Below, piece after piece: positions 40,789-48,575 of a stretch of 64,000 bases of DNA. Position 1 is the stretch's first letter; the number at the start of each line of letters is the position of its first letter. Below the pieces are notes generated by a model, which was not told where the DNA came from, searched no databases, and saw only the letters and a list, made by a program, of their open reading frames with translations. Origin of the DNA: Pseudomonadaceae bacterium SI-3 (GTDB lineage: Bacteria; Pseudomonadota; Gammaproteobacteria; Pseudomonadales; Pseudomonadaceae); assembly GCA_004010935.1 (NCBI GenBank), contig CP026511.1, positions 1,736,001-1,800,000 of the forward strand, read 5' to 3'. The position numbers were made by a program, and so were the translations under genes.

Positions 40789-41562
40789 TTAGCCTTCGTT
40801 CTTCGGCACGCTCCAGGTGAACAGCAGGCGCTGCACCAGGCCGACCAGTTGAAACAGGCCCAGGCTGATGATCACCAGCATCATCAGAGCGGCGAACGCC
40901 TGCGGAACCTGAAACATCGACGTCGAGAAGTTGATGAAGTAACCCAACCCTTTGTCCGCCGCGACGAACTCGGCGACCACTGCACCGATCACGGCCAAGG
41001 TGATGGAGATGCGCAGTGCCGAGAACAGGTGAGGGATCGCATAGGGCAGGCGGATGTTGCGGAACTCGCGTGCCCGGGATGCGCCCAGCGAGCGCGACAG
41101 TTCGATCAGCTCCGGCGGCGTCGCCAGCAGGCCGGTCACTGTCGACACCACGATCGGGAAAAAGGCGATCAGAAAGGTGATGAACACCCGTGGCAAGTCA
41201 CCAGCGCCCATCACCACGACAATGATCGGCGCGACGGCGACAATCGGCGTGGACTGGACGATCACCAGCAGCGGGTAGAGGGTGCGAGACAACAGCCTGG
41301 ACGAGGCGAGGGCGATGGCCAGCGGAATGCCGATCAGAATCGACAGGCCATAGCCGAGCAGGGTGACGCGCAGGGTCGCGAAAATGTGCTCGGCCCAGAT
41401 CGTTGGGTCAAGTTTCCAGGTAGCGGTGAGGATGGCGCTGGGGGAGGGCAGCACGAAAGCGGGCAGGCTGAACGCCCAGCAGGCCGCTTCCCAGAGTAGT
41501 AACAGGCCGAGCAGCGCCAGCCCTGGGGCGAAGCGTTCGCCCATTGCTCGATTAAAGGCCAT
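40789..41562 (-). CDS. ABC transporter permease (NMT1-type importer)
   Basis: 257 residues, about six helices, with the BPD permease loop ELIELSRSLGASRAREFRNIRLPYAIPHL (seen in two blocks: EAA-type motif then LP). Related permeases serve taurine, sulfonate and thiamine-pyrimidine importers. The start at 41562 overlaps the ATPase gene stop by 11 bases, so translation is likely coupled. It pairs with the ATPase and binding protein directly upstream. Confidence 0.9.
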   Translation of the reverse strand: MAFNRAMGERFAPGLALLGLLLLWEAACWAFSLPAFVLPSPSAILTATWKLDPTIWAEHIFATLRVTLLGYGLSILIGIPLAIALASSRLLSRTLYPLLVIVQSTPIVAVAPIIVVVMGAGDLPRVFITFLIAFFPIVVSTVTGLLATPPELIELSRSLGASRAREFRNIRLPYAIPHLFSALRISITLAVIGAVVAEFVAADKGLGYFINFSTSMFQVPQAFAALMMLVIISLGLFQLVGLVQRLLFTWSVPKNEG

Positions 41563-42352
41563 GGCGGCTGAACACCTTGCGACGGATATGGTTGGCGAGC
41601 TCGTTGAAGCGGGGCTCGGTAAGGGTGTCAAGGGACCGTGGCCGTGGCAGTTCGACATCTATGATCTCGGTTATCCGCCCTGGGCGCGCCGACATCACCA
41701 GAATGCGGTCAGCCAGCAGCAGCGCTTCGGGGATCGAATGGGTGATGAACAAGACCGTCTTCGGACGCTGGGTCCATATGTTCAGCAGTTCCAGACTGAG
41801 CTCGTCGCGCGTCAGAGCATCAAGCGCCGAGAAAGGCTCGTCCATCAGCAGGATTTCGGGGTCGTGTAGCAGCGCGCGGGCGATTCCGGCGCGCTGCTGC
41901 ATTCCGCCGGACAGCTCGTCCGGGCGCTTCCCTCCGAATTCCTTTAGGCCGACCAGCTCGAGCAATTCTTCGCCGCGCTCACGCTCTTGCGCGGTGACCC
42001 TGCCGTATTTGTGCTTCATCGGAAAGGTCAGGTTGTCGCGGATCGTCAACCAGGGCAGCAGGGTGGGCTTCTGGAACACGATGCCGACTTCGTCCCGCGG
42101 GCCATCGAGTTTCTTGCCGTAAATGCTCACCTGGCCGCTAGTGGGACGAATGAGGCCAGCGAGGATTCGCAGCAACGTCGACTTGCCGCAGCCCGAAGGG
42201 CCGATCACCGCGATGAACTCGTGGCGATCGATGGCGAAGCTGGTGTCGTCGAGGGCGACTACTTCGCTGCCGTCCGAGGCGGTGAACACCTGCCGAACCT
42301 GCTCGAAGGTGATGCTCGGCCGGGCAGCCGAGCGGGTTTCGGTCTGATTCAT
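41552..42352 (-). CDS. ABC transporter ATP-binding protein (NMT1-type importer)
   Basis: 266 residues with Walker A GPSGCGKST, Q-loop VFQKPTLLPWLT, signature LSGGMQQR, Walker B ILLMDEPFSALD and the H-loop FITHSIPEAL, the SsuB/TauB/ThiZ subgroup. It starts at 42352, 4 bases after the binding-protein stop. The longer frame to 42490 lies inside that gene and is not used. It energises uptake through the permease at 40789. Confidence 0.93.
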   Translation of the reverse strand: MNQTETRSAARPSITFEQVRQVFTASDGSEVVALDDTSFAIDRHEFIAVIGPSGCGKSTLLRILAGLIRPTSGQVSIYGKKLDGPRDEVGIVFQKPTLLPWLTIRDNLTFPMKHKYGRVTAQERERGEELLELVGLKEFGGKRPDELSGGMQQRAGIARALLHDPEILLMDEPFSALDALTRDELSLELLNIWTQRPKTVLFITHSIPEALLLADRILVMSARPGRITEIIDVELPRPRSLDTLTEPRFNELANHIRRKVFSRHGL

Positions 42353-42356
42353 GCGA

Positions 42357-43337
42357 TTACTCGACGAAGCCGTTGGCAATGACCTGAGCCGGGTCGAGGC
42401 TGTCGCTCGGCAGGTTCTGTGCGCGGGCGACCCATTGCCAAGTGGTCTCCAGGCGCTTGGCATCGAACTTGGCAGTGCCCTCGGCTTCACTGATCTCGTT
42501 CTGCATCAGCGGAACTGACGCCTCGAACTGCTCCACGGCCTGCTGCTCGTCGATCTCCGGGACCATTTTCTTGAGCGCAGCCGCGGCTGCAGCCGGGTCC
42601 GCAATAGCCATTTCTTGGGCCTGGCGGTAGGCCTTGATGAATTTCTTGGCGACCTCGGGTTTGTCCTTCAGGAAGCGCTCGGAGGCGATCAACGACAGGC
42701 CATAGCCGTCGAAGCCATAGTCCGACCACGGGATGACTTTGAGCTGTTTCCCAGCTTCCTGCATCGAACGGGCAAAACCGGGCGCGACGGTGACCCAGTT
42801 GATGGTCGCGTCAACCTTGCCGGTGGCCAGCATGGGCGCTAGCGCGCCGGGGTCCAGCTTGAGCAGCTTTACCCCATCGCGAGGGATGCCGTTGGCTTCC
42901 AGGACCAGCGGAAACACCACATTCGAAGCAGAAAAGGTTGGGGTGGCGACAGTCTTGCCGGCGATGTCCTTGAACTGTTCGATGCCCGAGCCTTCGGCGG
43001 TGAAGAAGGCGTCTGGTTGTTTGTTGTAGATCGGTGCCACGGCGACCACCGGCACCGGCCCCTGCGCCCGTGCCTGAAGCACCGAGGCCAGCCCAGCGCT
43101 GCCAAAGTCAGCGCTGGCGGTTGCCAGCTTGGTGACCACGTCGCTGCCGCCGCGTGCACTGGCGATTTCCACTTCAATGTCTTGCTCGGCGAACAGGCCC
43201 TTGTCGACACCAAGATAGATCACCGCCTTGTCGCCAGCAGGTAGCCAGTCGTTCAACCAGCGCACGTTATCGGCCGCCAGCGCCGCTTGGGAGAACAGGG
43301 CCAGCAGTGAACTGGCGATCAGGGTTTTCTTGAACAT
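42357..43337 (-). CDS. ABC transporter binding protein, NMT1/THI5-like
   Basis: 326 residues; a signal peptide ends near residue 22 (FSQAALA-ADN). The mature N-terminus (LNDWLPAGDKAVIYLGVDKG, then LFAEQDIEVEI) is the NMT1/THI5-like pattern used by binding proteins for pyrimidine precursors such as formyl-aminopyrimidine, and by aliphatic sulfonate or riboflavin binders. The clustering with a deaminase and a RutR-like regulator favours a pyrimidine-type ligand. The start at 43337 has AAGGAG. Confidence 0.88.
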   Translation of the reverse strand: MFKKTLIASSLLALFSQAALAADNVRWLNDWLPAGDKAVIYLGVDKGLFAEQDIEVEIASARGGSDVVTKLATASADFGSAGLASVLQARAQGPVPVVAVAPIYNKQPDAFFTAEGSGIEQFKDIAGKTVATPTFSASNVVFPLVLEANGIPRDGVKLLKLDPGALAPMLATGKVDATINWVTVAPGFARSMQEAGKQLKVIPWSDYGFDGYGLSLIASERFLKDKPEVAKKFIKAYRQAQEMAIADPAAAAAALKKMVPEIDEQQAVEQFEASVPLMQNEISEAEGTAKFDAKRLETTWQWVARAQNLPSDSLDPAQVIANGFVE

Positions 43338-43377
43338 GGGGCGTCGCTCCTTGATAGGCGTCACGAGAGGGTGTCGA

Positions 43378-44139
43378 TCAGAAAACGGGGTTGGGATGAC
43401 GTGAAAAGAACGGCAGCAAGCTGGCGAGCAATAACTCCGGGGCGGCCAGTTGCGGTGCGTGCCCACAGTCGAGGGTGACCCGCTCTGCGCCCGGCACCAG
43501 CTCTTGCATCCAGCGCTGAACGGCCGGGACTACCGAGCGGTCCGTACCGCATTCGATGTACAGGCGTGGCAGGCGACCAAAGCGCTCGGCTGTCCAGCGC
43601 GCCACGACTGCGCGCCCGCCGTCCGGTTGTGAGCCCAGCCGTTGCGCGGCGGCCAATGCTTGCGGCAGCTGTACGTCATGGAAGAACAGCGCACAGGCAA
43701 TCTCGGCGGGAACGCGAGTGCCGAGTCCGTCAGCGCTGCGTTGCAGGAACGGCCCCACACCGGACACTTCCGGCGCCGTGCTGACCAGCTCTGCGCAGGC
43801 ATCGGCAAAGGACAGGCCGCTGGGCAACATCATGCCGGCTACATAGGTGACGCCTGCGATGCGTTCGGCGCGCTTTTCGGCCACGGCTGTCGCCGTCATC
43901 CCCCCGCCGGAGTGCGCCACCAACTGCACGGGCCCTTCCAGTTGATCGATCAGGGCACATACGTGCGCGGCGTAGATGTCGAGGCTTACCGCCGCTGCTG
44001 GCGTGTCATCGCTACCGTTTCCGGGCAGGTCCACGGCGTGAGGCCTGAATCCGGCAGCCCGCAGCCCGTCGAGCAAGCGGTCCCAGACCCAGCTGCCAGC
44101 CCAAGCGCCGTGAATCAATACGACATGACGGTCAGGCAT
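43378..44139 (-). CDS. Alpha/beta hydrolase
   Basis: 253 residues: oxyanion block VLIHGAWAGSWVWD, nucleophile S77 in VAHSGGG, a charged turn near IECGTDRSV and the catalytic His in CGHAPQ near the end. The size and lack of a signal suggest a cytoplasmic esterase or amidase of the salicylate-esterase (MES-like) type. In this operon it may open a ring or split an amide in the pathway; that is a guess. It overlaps the oxygenase gene by 8 bases and has AGGAGG. Confidence 0.85.
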   Translation of the reverse strand: MPDRHVVLIHGAWAGSWVWDRLLDGLRAAGFRPHAVDLPGNGSDDTPAAAVSLDIYAAHVCALIDQLEGPVQLVAHSGGGMTATAVAEKRAERIAGVTYVAGMMLPSGLSFADACAELVSTAPEVSGVGPFLQRSADGLGTRVPAEIACALFFHDVQLPQALAAAQRLGSQPDGGRAVVARWTAERFGRLPRLYIECGTDRSVVPAVQRWMQELVPGAERVTLDCGHAPQLAAPELLLASLLPFFSRHPNPVF

Positions 44140-45112
44140 ACGTCCTCCTGTACATCTCGCGGTAGTGTTCTTCCACCGTCACGCCAGGGTAGCGCGGCGC
44201 TTCGCCGGCTTCGAGGCAGGTCGGGATGCAGCTCACCTGATGGTCAGGGTTGCCGCCGTAGAAAAAGGGCACGCTGTAGCGCTCGTGCCCGGATAGATTC
44301 ACCACGCGGTGCAGGGTCGAGCGGTAACGGTCGTTGGTCCAGCGAGCGATCATGTCGCCGAGGTTGACGACGTATGTACCGGGCAGCGGCGGGGCGTCCA
44401 TCCAGGCTCGCGCGCTACGGCTCCAGACCTGCAGGCCAGGATTATCGTCCTGCAGCAACAGCGTCAGGCCGCCGAAGTCGGTGTGCGCGCCGCACCCCTT
44501 CTCGCCAAGTGCTGCCATTTCGGGCTGCGGTGGATAGTGCAGCAGGCGCAGGGTGGCCATGGCTTGATCACAAAAGCCGGCGAAGTAGTTCTCCGGCAAC
44601 TCAAGCGATAGCGCCAGGCCTGCCATCAATCGCTCTGAGAGATCGGTCATGGCGGCGTGATAACGCTCCATGGCGGGGCGGAAGCCATGCAACGCCACCG
44701 GCCACTGGTTCGGCCCGTGATTGAAGCGCCCGGCTTGCACGCGCGGGTCGTCTGCCGGCAGGTCGCGGCCCAGGTAGAAGCCTTCCTTCATGTCAGCCGG
44801 CGCGCCGGGCTCCAGGCACTGGCCTCGCAGCGCTTCATAGCCGCGGTTGGCTGGTGACGCGGCCTTGTCGAGTGCTCGCTTGGCCTCGTCAGGCAGGTCG
44901 AATAACTGCCGCGTCTGCTCGAACACGGCCGCTTGTAACCTCGCATCGATGCCATGCTTGTATATGTAGAAGAAGCCCCACTCACGGCAGGCCTGTCCGA
45001 TCTGCCCGGCGACGGCATTGCGTTGCTGTGAATCGCTGCTGACCAATCCGGTCAGGTCGATCAGCGGCAGGTAGCACGCTTGGGCTGGGTCTGAACTGAG
45101 TGGGTAGGCCAT
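44132..45112 (-). CDS. Non-haem iron oxygenase, isopenicillin-N-synthase family (paralogue 2)
   Basis: 326 residues. Iron ligands H210 and D212 (GAHTDFG) and H268 (RSTLHRV), with R278/S280 (RYS) for the carboxylate of the co-substrate. It shares the plan of the enzyme at 28896, including YPP near 195 and the ND-RY-ST run before the distal His, but it differs enough to have another substrate. It is the first gene of an operon with the hydrolase, an ABC importer and a deaminase. The start at 45112 lies after AGGTG. Confidence 0.86.
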   Translation of the reverse strand: MAYPLSSDPAQACYLPLIDLTGLVSSDSQQRNAVAGQIGQACREWGFFYIYKHGIDARLQAAVFEQTRQLFDLPDEAKRALDKAASPANRGYEALRGQCLEPGAPADMKEGFYLGRDLPADDPRVQAGRFNHGPNQWPVALHGFRPAMERYHAAMTDLSERLMAGLALSLELPENYFAGFCDQAMATLRLLHYPPQPEMAALGEKGCGAHTDFGGLTLLLQDDNPGLQVWSRSARAWMDAPPLPGTYVVNLGDMIARWTNDRYRSTLHRVVNLSGHERYSVPFFYGGNPDHQVSCIPTCLEAGEAPRYPGVTVEEHYREMYRRTYA

Positions 45113-45499
45113 GACATGGCACCTGCAACGGAGGGGCGGGGGCCCGTTGTGGCGCAGTATCCGGTGCGTTAGCTGTACGCAAAAGAAGAGAATATCGAGC
45201 ATCCCGATGCCGTTTCGGCATCGGTTGTTACTGCCTCTTTTGAGGGCGGGAATCGCTCTAATACGGGGCTTACGACATCCTGCGCCGGCGTTGGGTTGGG
45301 TTGCTTGGCGTCATTGTTTGGCGAGGCGCTGCGCCCCGGAATGGAGCACTCAGGGTGCCTTCTGATGAGGTTGAAAAATTTCACATGCCAGGGCTGGCGC
45401 GTCGAATACAGAGCGCGCCGGCGATTGAAATCTGAGCGCGCAGAGAGATAAGGCGAGGAGGGGGATCGGACGGTGCGGGTAGAAGGTGAACAGAGGGAA
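45113..45499. other. Leader region between lysR and the oxygenase operon
   Basis: 387 bases with no credible gene. It holds a perfect 9-bp hairpin at 45204-45224 and presumably the operon promoter. I could not place -35/-10 elements with confidence, and I found no TGACC-type palindrome here. Confidence 0.4.
45204..45224 (-). other. Perfect hairpin in the oxygenase operon leader
   Basis: CCGATGCCG (45204-45212) and CGGCATCGG (45216-45224) with a TTT loop, 92 bases upstream of the oxygenase start. It could terminate lysR transcripts, attenuate the operon, or be an operator. Confidence 0.55.
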
Positions 45500-46444
45500 T
45501 CAGGTGCACTCGGTCTCGGCGCGCTCGTATTGTTCGCGGCGGGTGATTTCCTCGCAGAGCGCGCGAACGAACGCGTCCACCGCCACCGGGAGGTAGCGTG
45601 AGCTGCGCACGTACACCCCGAGATCACTGAGCACCTGACCATTGTCGTTGAGTGGCAAGTGCACAAGAGTGCCGGTGGACAGTTCCGCTTCGATGCCGAT
45701 GCGCGTCTGGAACGCGATGCCAGCGCCACGTTTGGCCATTTGCGCTGCAAGCTCCACCGAGCTGGTCTCCAGCGCCGCTTTCTGCGGCGAGCGGGTGCGC
45801 GCCAACACCGGGGCGAGCAAGTGATGAATCGAAAGGTCGCTTTTCGCCAGGATCAGGCGGTGTTCGGCACAGGTTGAGAAACTCACCTCGCGGCGTCCCG
45901 CCAACGGATGATTGGCGGGCACAATGGCACCGAGTCGAAAGTGGCCGACGCCCAGCTGCTGCAAATCAGCGGTTCGCCGCAGCGCAAAGGCGATCCCGAT
46001 ATCAGCCTGACCGCTGGTAACCGCCTCGGGAATGGCTTGCGAGCCCAAGCTGGTCACCCCGACGGTGATATGCGGATAGCGCGCTGTCATGCCTTCGAGC
46101 ACCGAAGGCAGCAGGTCGACCGTGACGCCCGAGACCGTTGCAATCTCCACATGGCCGGTGCGCAGCCCCTGCAATGCGTCCAGCTCGGAGCTGGCCCGCG
46201 CAGCGTCCTGCAAGACCACGAGCACGTGGCGAGCGAATACCTCACCTGCAGCGGTCAGACGCAGCCCGGCCGGCAGGCGCTCGAACAGCGGTGAACCTAT
46301 TTCGGCCTCAAGTTTGAGGATTTGCCGGTTCACGGCGGAGGAGGCCACGTTGAGCCGGCGCGCGGCTTCGCGGATCGACTGACAGCGTCGCACCATGTCG
46401 AAGTAATGAATCGCGGGGGAATGAATGCGCAGACGACGGGACAT
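45500..46444 (-). CDS. LysR-family transcriptional regulator
   Basis: 314 residues. The N-terminal winged helix (about 5-65) has SIREAARRLNVASSAVNRQI and LEAEIGSPLFERL; the rest is a two-lobed PBP2 effector domain. It lies on the same strand directly upstream of the oxygenase-importer operon, separated by a 387-base leader, so it is the natural candidate to control it. It starts 42 bases after the TetR gene and may be cotranscribed with it. The effector is unknown. Confidence 0.9.
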   Translation of the reverse strand: MSRRLRIHSPAIHYFDMVRRCQSIREAARRLNVASSAVNRQILKLEAEIGSPLFERLPAGLRLTAAGEVFARHVLVVLQDAARASSELDALQGLRTGHVEIATVSGVTVDLLPSVLEGMTARYPHITVGVTSLGSQAIPEAVTSGQADIGIAFALRRTADLQQLGVGHFRLGAIVPANHPLAGRREVSFSTCAEHRLILAKSDLSIHHLLAPVLARTRSPQKAALETSSVELAAQMAKRGAGIAFQTRIGIEAELSTGTLVHLPLNDNGQVLSDLGVYVRSSRYLPVAVDAFVRALCEEITRREQYERAETECT

Positions 46445-46486
46445 ACAGATTGATGGCTCGGGGTGGGCGGCAGAATGGCGCAGGGG

Positions 46487-47152
46487 TCAGCGCGGCGGCG
46501 TCAGGCCACAGCCTTTGAGAATCACTCTGATCAGCGTCTCGGTGCCACGTTCGAAATCGTCCTTGGTGATGCGGCGCTGGCCAGTGATGCGCCGAATCTG
46601 GTCGGAGAAATCAGCGTAGTGCTGAGTGCTGCTCCAGATCAGGAAGATCAGATGCATGGGGTCGATCGGGTCCATCTTGCCGGCATCGCTCCAGCCCTGC
46701 AGTACGGCGGCGCGACCGCGAAACCACTCGCGATAATCCTCGTTGAAGTGTGCGGACAGGCATTCGCAACCGCTGATGACTTCCATGGCAAAGATTTTCG
46801 AGGCCTGTGGCTGCTTGCGAGAGAACTCCATCTTGGTGCGGATGTAGTCCGCCAGCGCAATGGCTGGGTCGTCTTCCACGGTCAGATGATCGAACGCGCT
46901 ATCCCAGAGCTCGAGGATATGGCGCATCACTTCGACGTAGAGGCCGAGCTTGTTGGTGAAGTAGTAATGCAGGTTGGCCTTCGGCAGCCCGGCGCGAAGC
47001 GCAATTGCATTCATGCTGGTGCCCTTGTAGCCGTGGCGGGCGAATTCTTCGGCTGCGGCTGAAAGGATCAGCTCCTCGTTCTTCTGACGAATCCGTCCGG
47101 TGCGTTTACCGTCGGTGGGCGTCTGCGGCAGCAAAGCGTCGAAAGTGGTCAT
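46487..47152 (-). CDS. TetR-family regulator, RutR-like
   Basis: 221 residues. The helix-turn-helix is GTSMNAIALRAGLPKANLHYYF; the C-terminal part (QASKIFAMEVISG, IDPMHLIFLIWSSTQHYADF) matches the YcdC/RutR ligand domain, which in E. coli RutR binds uracil or thymine. The start MTTFDALLPQ at 47152 follows AAGGA. It is the likely binder of the TGRCCR-NN-YRGNCA sites at 31181, 38752, 48218 and 48383, all in front of transport genes. That assignment is inferred. Confidence 0.87.
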   Translation of the reverse strand: MTTFDALLPQTPTDGKRTGRIRQKNEELILSAAAEEFARHGYKGTSMNAIALRAGLPKANLHYYFTNKLGLYVEVMRHILELWDSAFDHLTVEDDPAIALADYIRTKMEFSRKQPQASKIFAMEVISGCECLSAHFNEDYREWFRGRAAVLQGWSDAGKMDPIDPMHLIFLIWSSTQHYADFSDQIRRITGQRRITKDDFERGTETLIRVILKGCGLTPPR

Positions 47153-47376
47153 AAGGTCCTTTCCCTGTGTCGGCGGCATCAGGCCCGATGCGCTATCGAA
47201 TGCTAGCCTACGCGGGCTACGGAGAAGGTGGCTACAGACCTTCGGACGGGTCGTGCGCCCACGCCGAACTGAAGCGGGGGTCGAGAAAGCACAACAGCGG
47301 CACCGTTTGGGCGCCGCCGCTGGTGAACAAGACCGTTCAGGCGGCATGCCGCCCGTGGAACGAGCGGCTGTGCATA
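47153..47376. other. Interval between tsx-like gene and TetR gene
   Basis: 224 bases with no gene. The perfect 14-base palindrome GGCGGCATGCCGCC lies at 47340-47353, 24 bases past the tsx-like stop; it could end that transcript or be an operator for the TetR/LysR pair. Confidence 0.35.
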
Positions 47377-48183
47377 TTAGAAATGCACCTTCACGATGGC
47401 GTTCCAGGCGCTCTGGTCGGTCGGGCCGACAAAGTTCTCGCTGACGAAGCCGCCGTCTTTGATGCCGTACTTGTTCGACCAGTAGTCATATTCGATACCG
47501 ACATAGAGCTGACCGGCCTTCTGGTACACGGCCTTGCCGAGGTCATATTTAACCTGCGGGTTGATGTGCAGGTTCTTCGATTGGAAGTCGTCCGAGCCTT
47601 CATTGCCGGCGTCATTGACCACCCAGTCGATATAGCCATCGATGAGAATGTCCGAGCTGCCGACGGGAATGGTGATGGCCCAAGTCGGGGTGATCTGCCA
47701 CTGGCCGGAGGCCTTGTTACGAATGCCGTCAGGCTTGCGGTAATAGGTGTTGATGGCCAGACGGTCGAAGCCCGGGACTGCCAGATCAACGGCGGGGCCG
47801 AGCAGGTAGTTCTGCACTTCGTTCTCGCCGCGCTCGTAGGTGAAGGCCACCAGCACATCCTTGATCGGGCCGTAGGAGAAATCCATTCCGGTGGTCTTTC
47901 CGAGCGACAGACGCGGGCTGAACTCGCCGTAGTAGGTGCGTGCGGCCTCGCTGTCGTCCTGGCTTTCGTTCCACTTGTAGTCGACGAACAGGAACACGTC
48001 GCCATAGGTCCAGCCACTGGCATGTTCGAAGGTCAGGGTGTGCTGGGTATCGGGGTCGACCTTGAAATCGTTCCCGTACAGATAGGTCAGGCTGTTGTTT
48101 TGCCAGAGCATCGGTGCGGCGATTGCCTGGCCAGCGAGCATCATGCTGCTTGCGAGTGCGGCAGTGGTCAGTATGGATTTCAT
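47377..48183 (-). CDS. Tsx-like nucleoside-specific outer membrane channel
   Basis: 268 residues with a signal peptide (cut near AIA-APM, residue 23) and alternating beta strands ending in the outer-membrane signature VKVHF. The blocks LTYLYGNDFKVDP, FLFVDYKW and GEFSPRLSLGK are typical of the Channel_Tsx family, twelve-stranded barrels passing nucleosides. It supplies the outer-membrane step for the two inner-membrane importers of this region. Two candidate operators lie upstream. It is monocistronic. Confidence 0.9.
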   Translation of the reverse strand: MKSILTTAALASSMMLAGQAIAAPMLWQNNSLTYLYGNDFKVDPDTQHTLTFEHASGWTYGDVFLFVDYKWNESQDDSEAARTYYGEFSPRLSLGKTTGMDFSYGPIKDVLVAFTYERGENEVQNYLLGPAVDLAVPGFDRLAINTYYRKPDGIRNKASGQWQITPTWAITIPVGSSDILIDGYIDWVVNDAGNEGSDDFQSKNLHINPQVKYDLGKAVYQKAGQLYVGIEYDYWSNKYGIKDGGFVSENFVGPTDQSAWNAIVKVHF

Positions 48184-48217
48184 GTAGCGCTCCTGTTGCG
48201 TTATGTGTGCTTTTTCT

Positions 48218-48231
48218 TGGCCGAACGGTCA
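48218..48231 (-). promoter_or_regulatory. Candidate operator 1 upstream of the tsx-like gene
   Basis: TGGCCGAACGGTCA, one base from the palindrome TGACCG-NN-CGGTCA, 34 bases before the start codon, where binding would block transcription. Confidence 0.6.
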
Positions 48232-48382
48232 GATGAATCTGTCATAGCAAGTCTTGAGCCAAATGCTATGGGCTCACCGTATGTTCGGTTTAGTTGTTAT
48301 TTTTCAATAGGTTGTAGTTATCGGTTAGCGACGATTCCGGCATCGTCCGCTCTCGGAGTGTCTTCCTGCCCCAGAAAGAACC

Positions 48383-48396
48383 TGACCGAACGGACA
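48383..48396 (-). promoter_or_regulatory. Candidate operator 2 upstream of the tsx-like gene
   Basis: TGACCGAACGGACA, again one base from TGACCG-NN-CGGTCA. It is 199 bases before the start, inside the 390-base interval 48184-48575 that has no other gene. Confidence 0.5.
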
Positions 48397-48527
48397 ATGC
48401 TTCATCTCGATGCAAGCCTTTAGCCATCCGCCCGGCTCGGGCGAGCTGGTATTCATTGACGGGCTGCCATGTTGAACCTGTCGTTAGGAGCACCTAGAAG
48501 TGCCGGGACGGTGGCGAGTTGCTGAAC

Positions 48528-48554
48528 ACAAAAAAGCCCCGCAGGTACGGGGCT
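48528..48554 (-). terminator. Rho-independent terminator after rimO
   Basis: Read on the minus strand: AGCCCCG (48554-48548), loop TACCTG, CGGGGCT (48541-48535), then TTTTTG. A strong stem with a T-run, 20 bases past the rimO stop. Confidence 0.92.
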
Positions 48555-48575
48555 TCACGTTTCGGGCGGTAATGA

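Noticed and set aside
40621..41499. 292-codon plus-strand frame over the permease of the NMT1-type importer
   Set aside because: Low-complexity Gln/Arg/Asp translation; it is the shadow of a membrane-protein gene.
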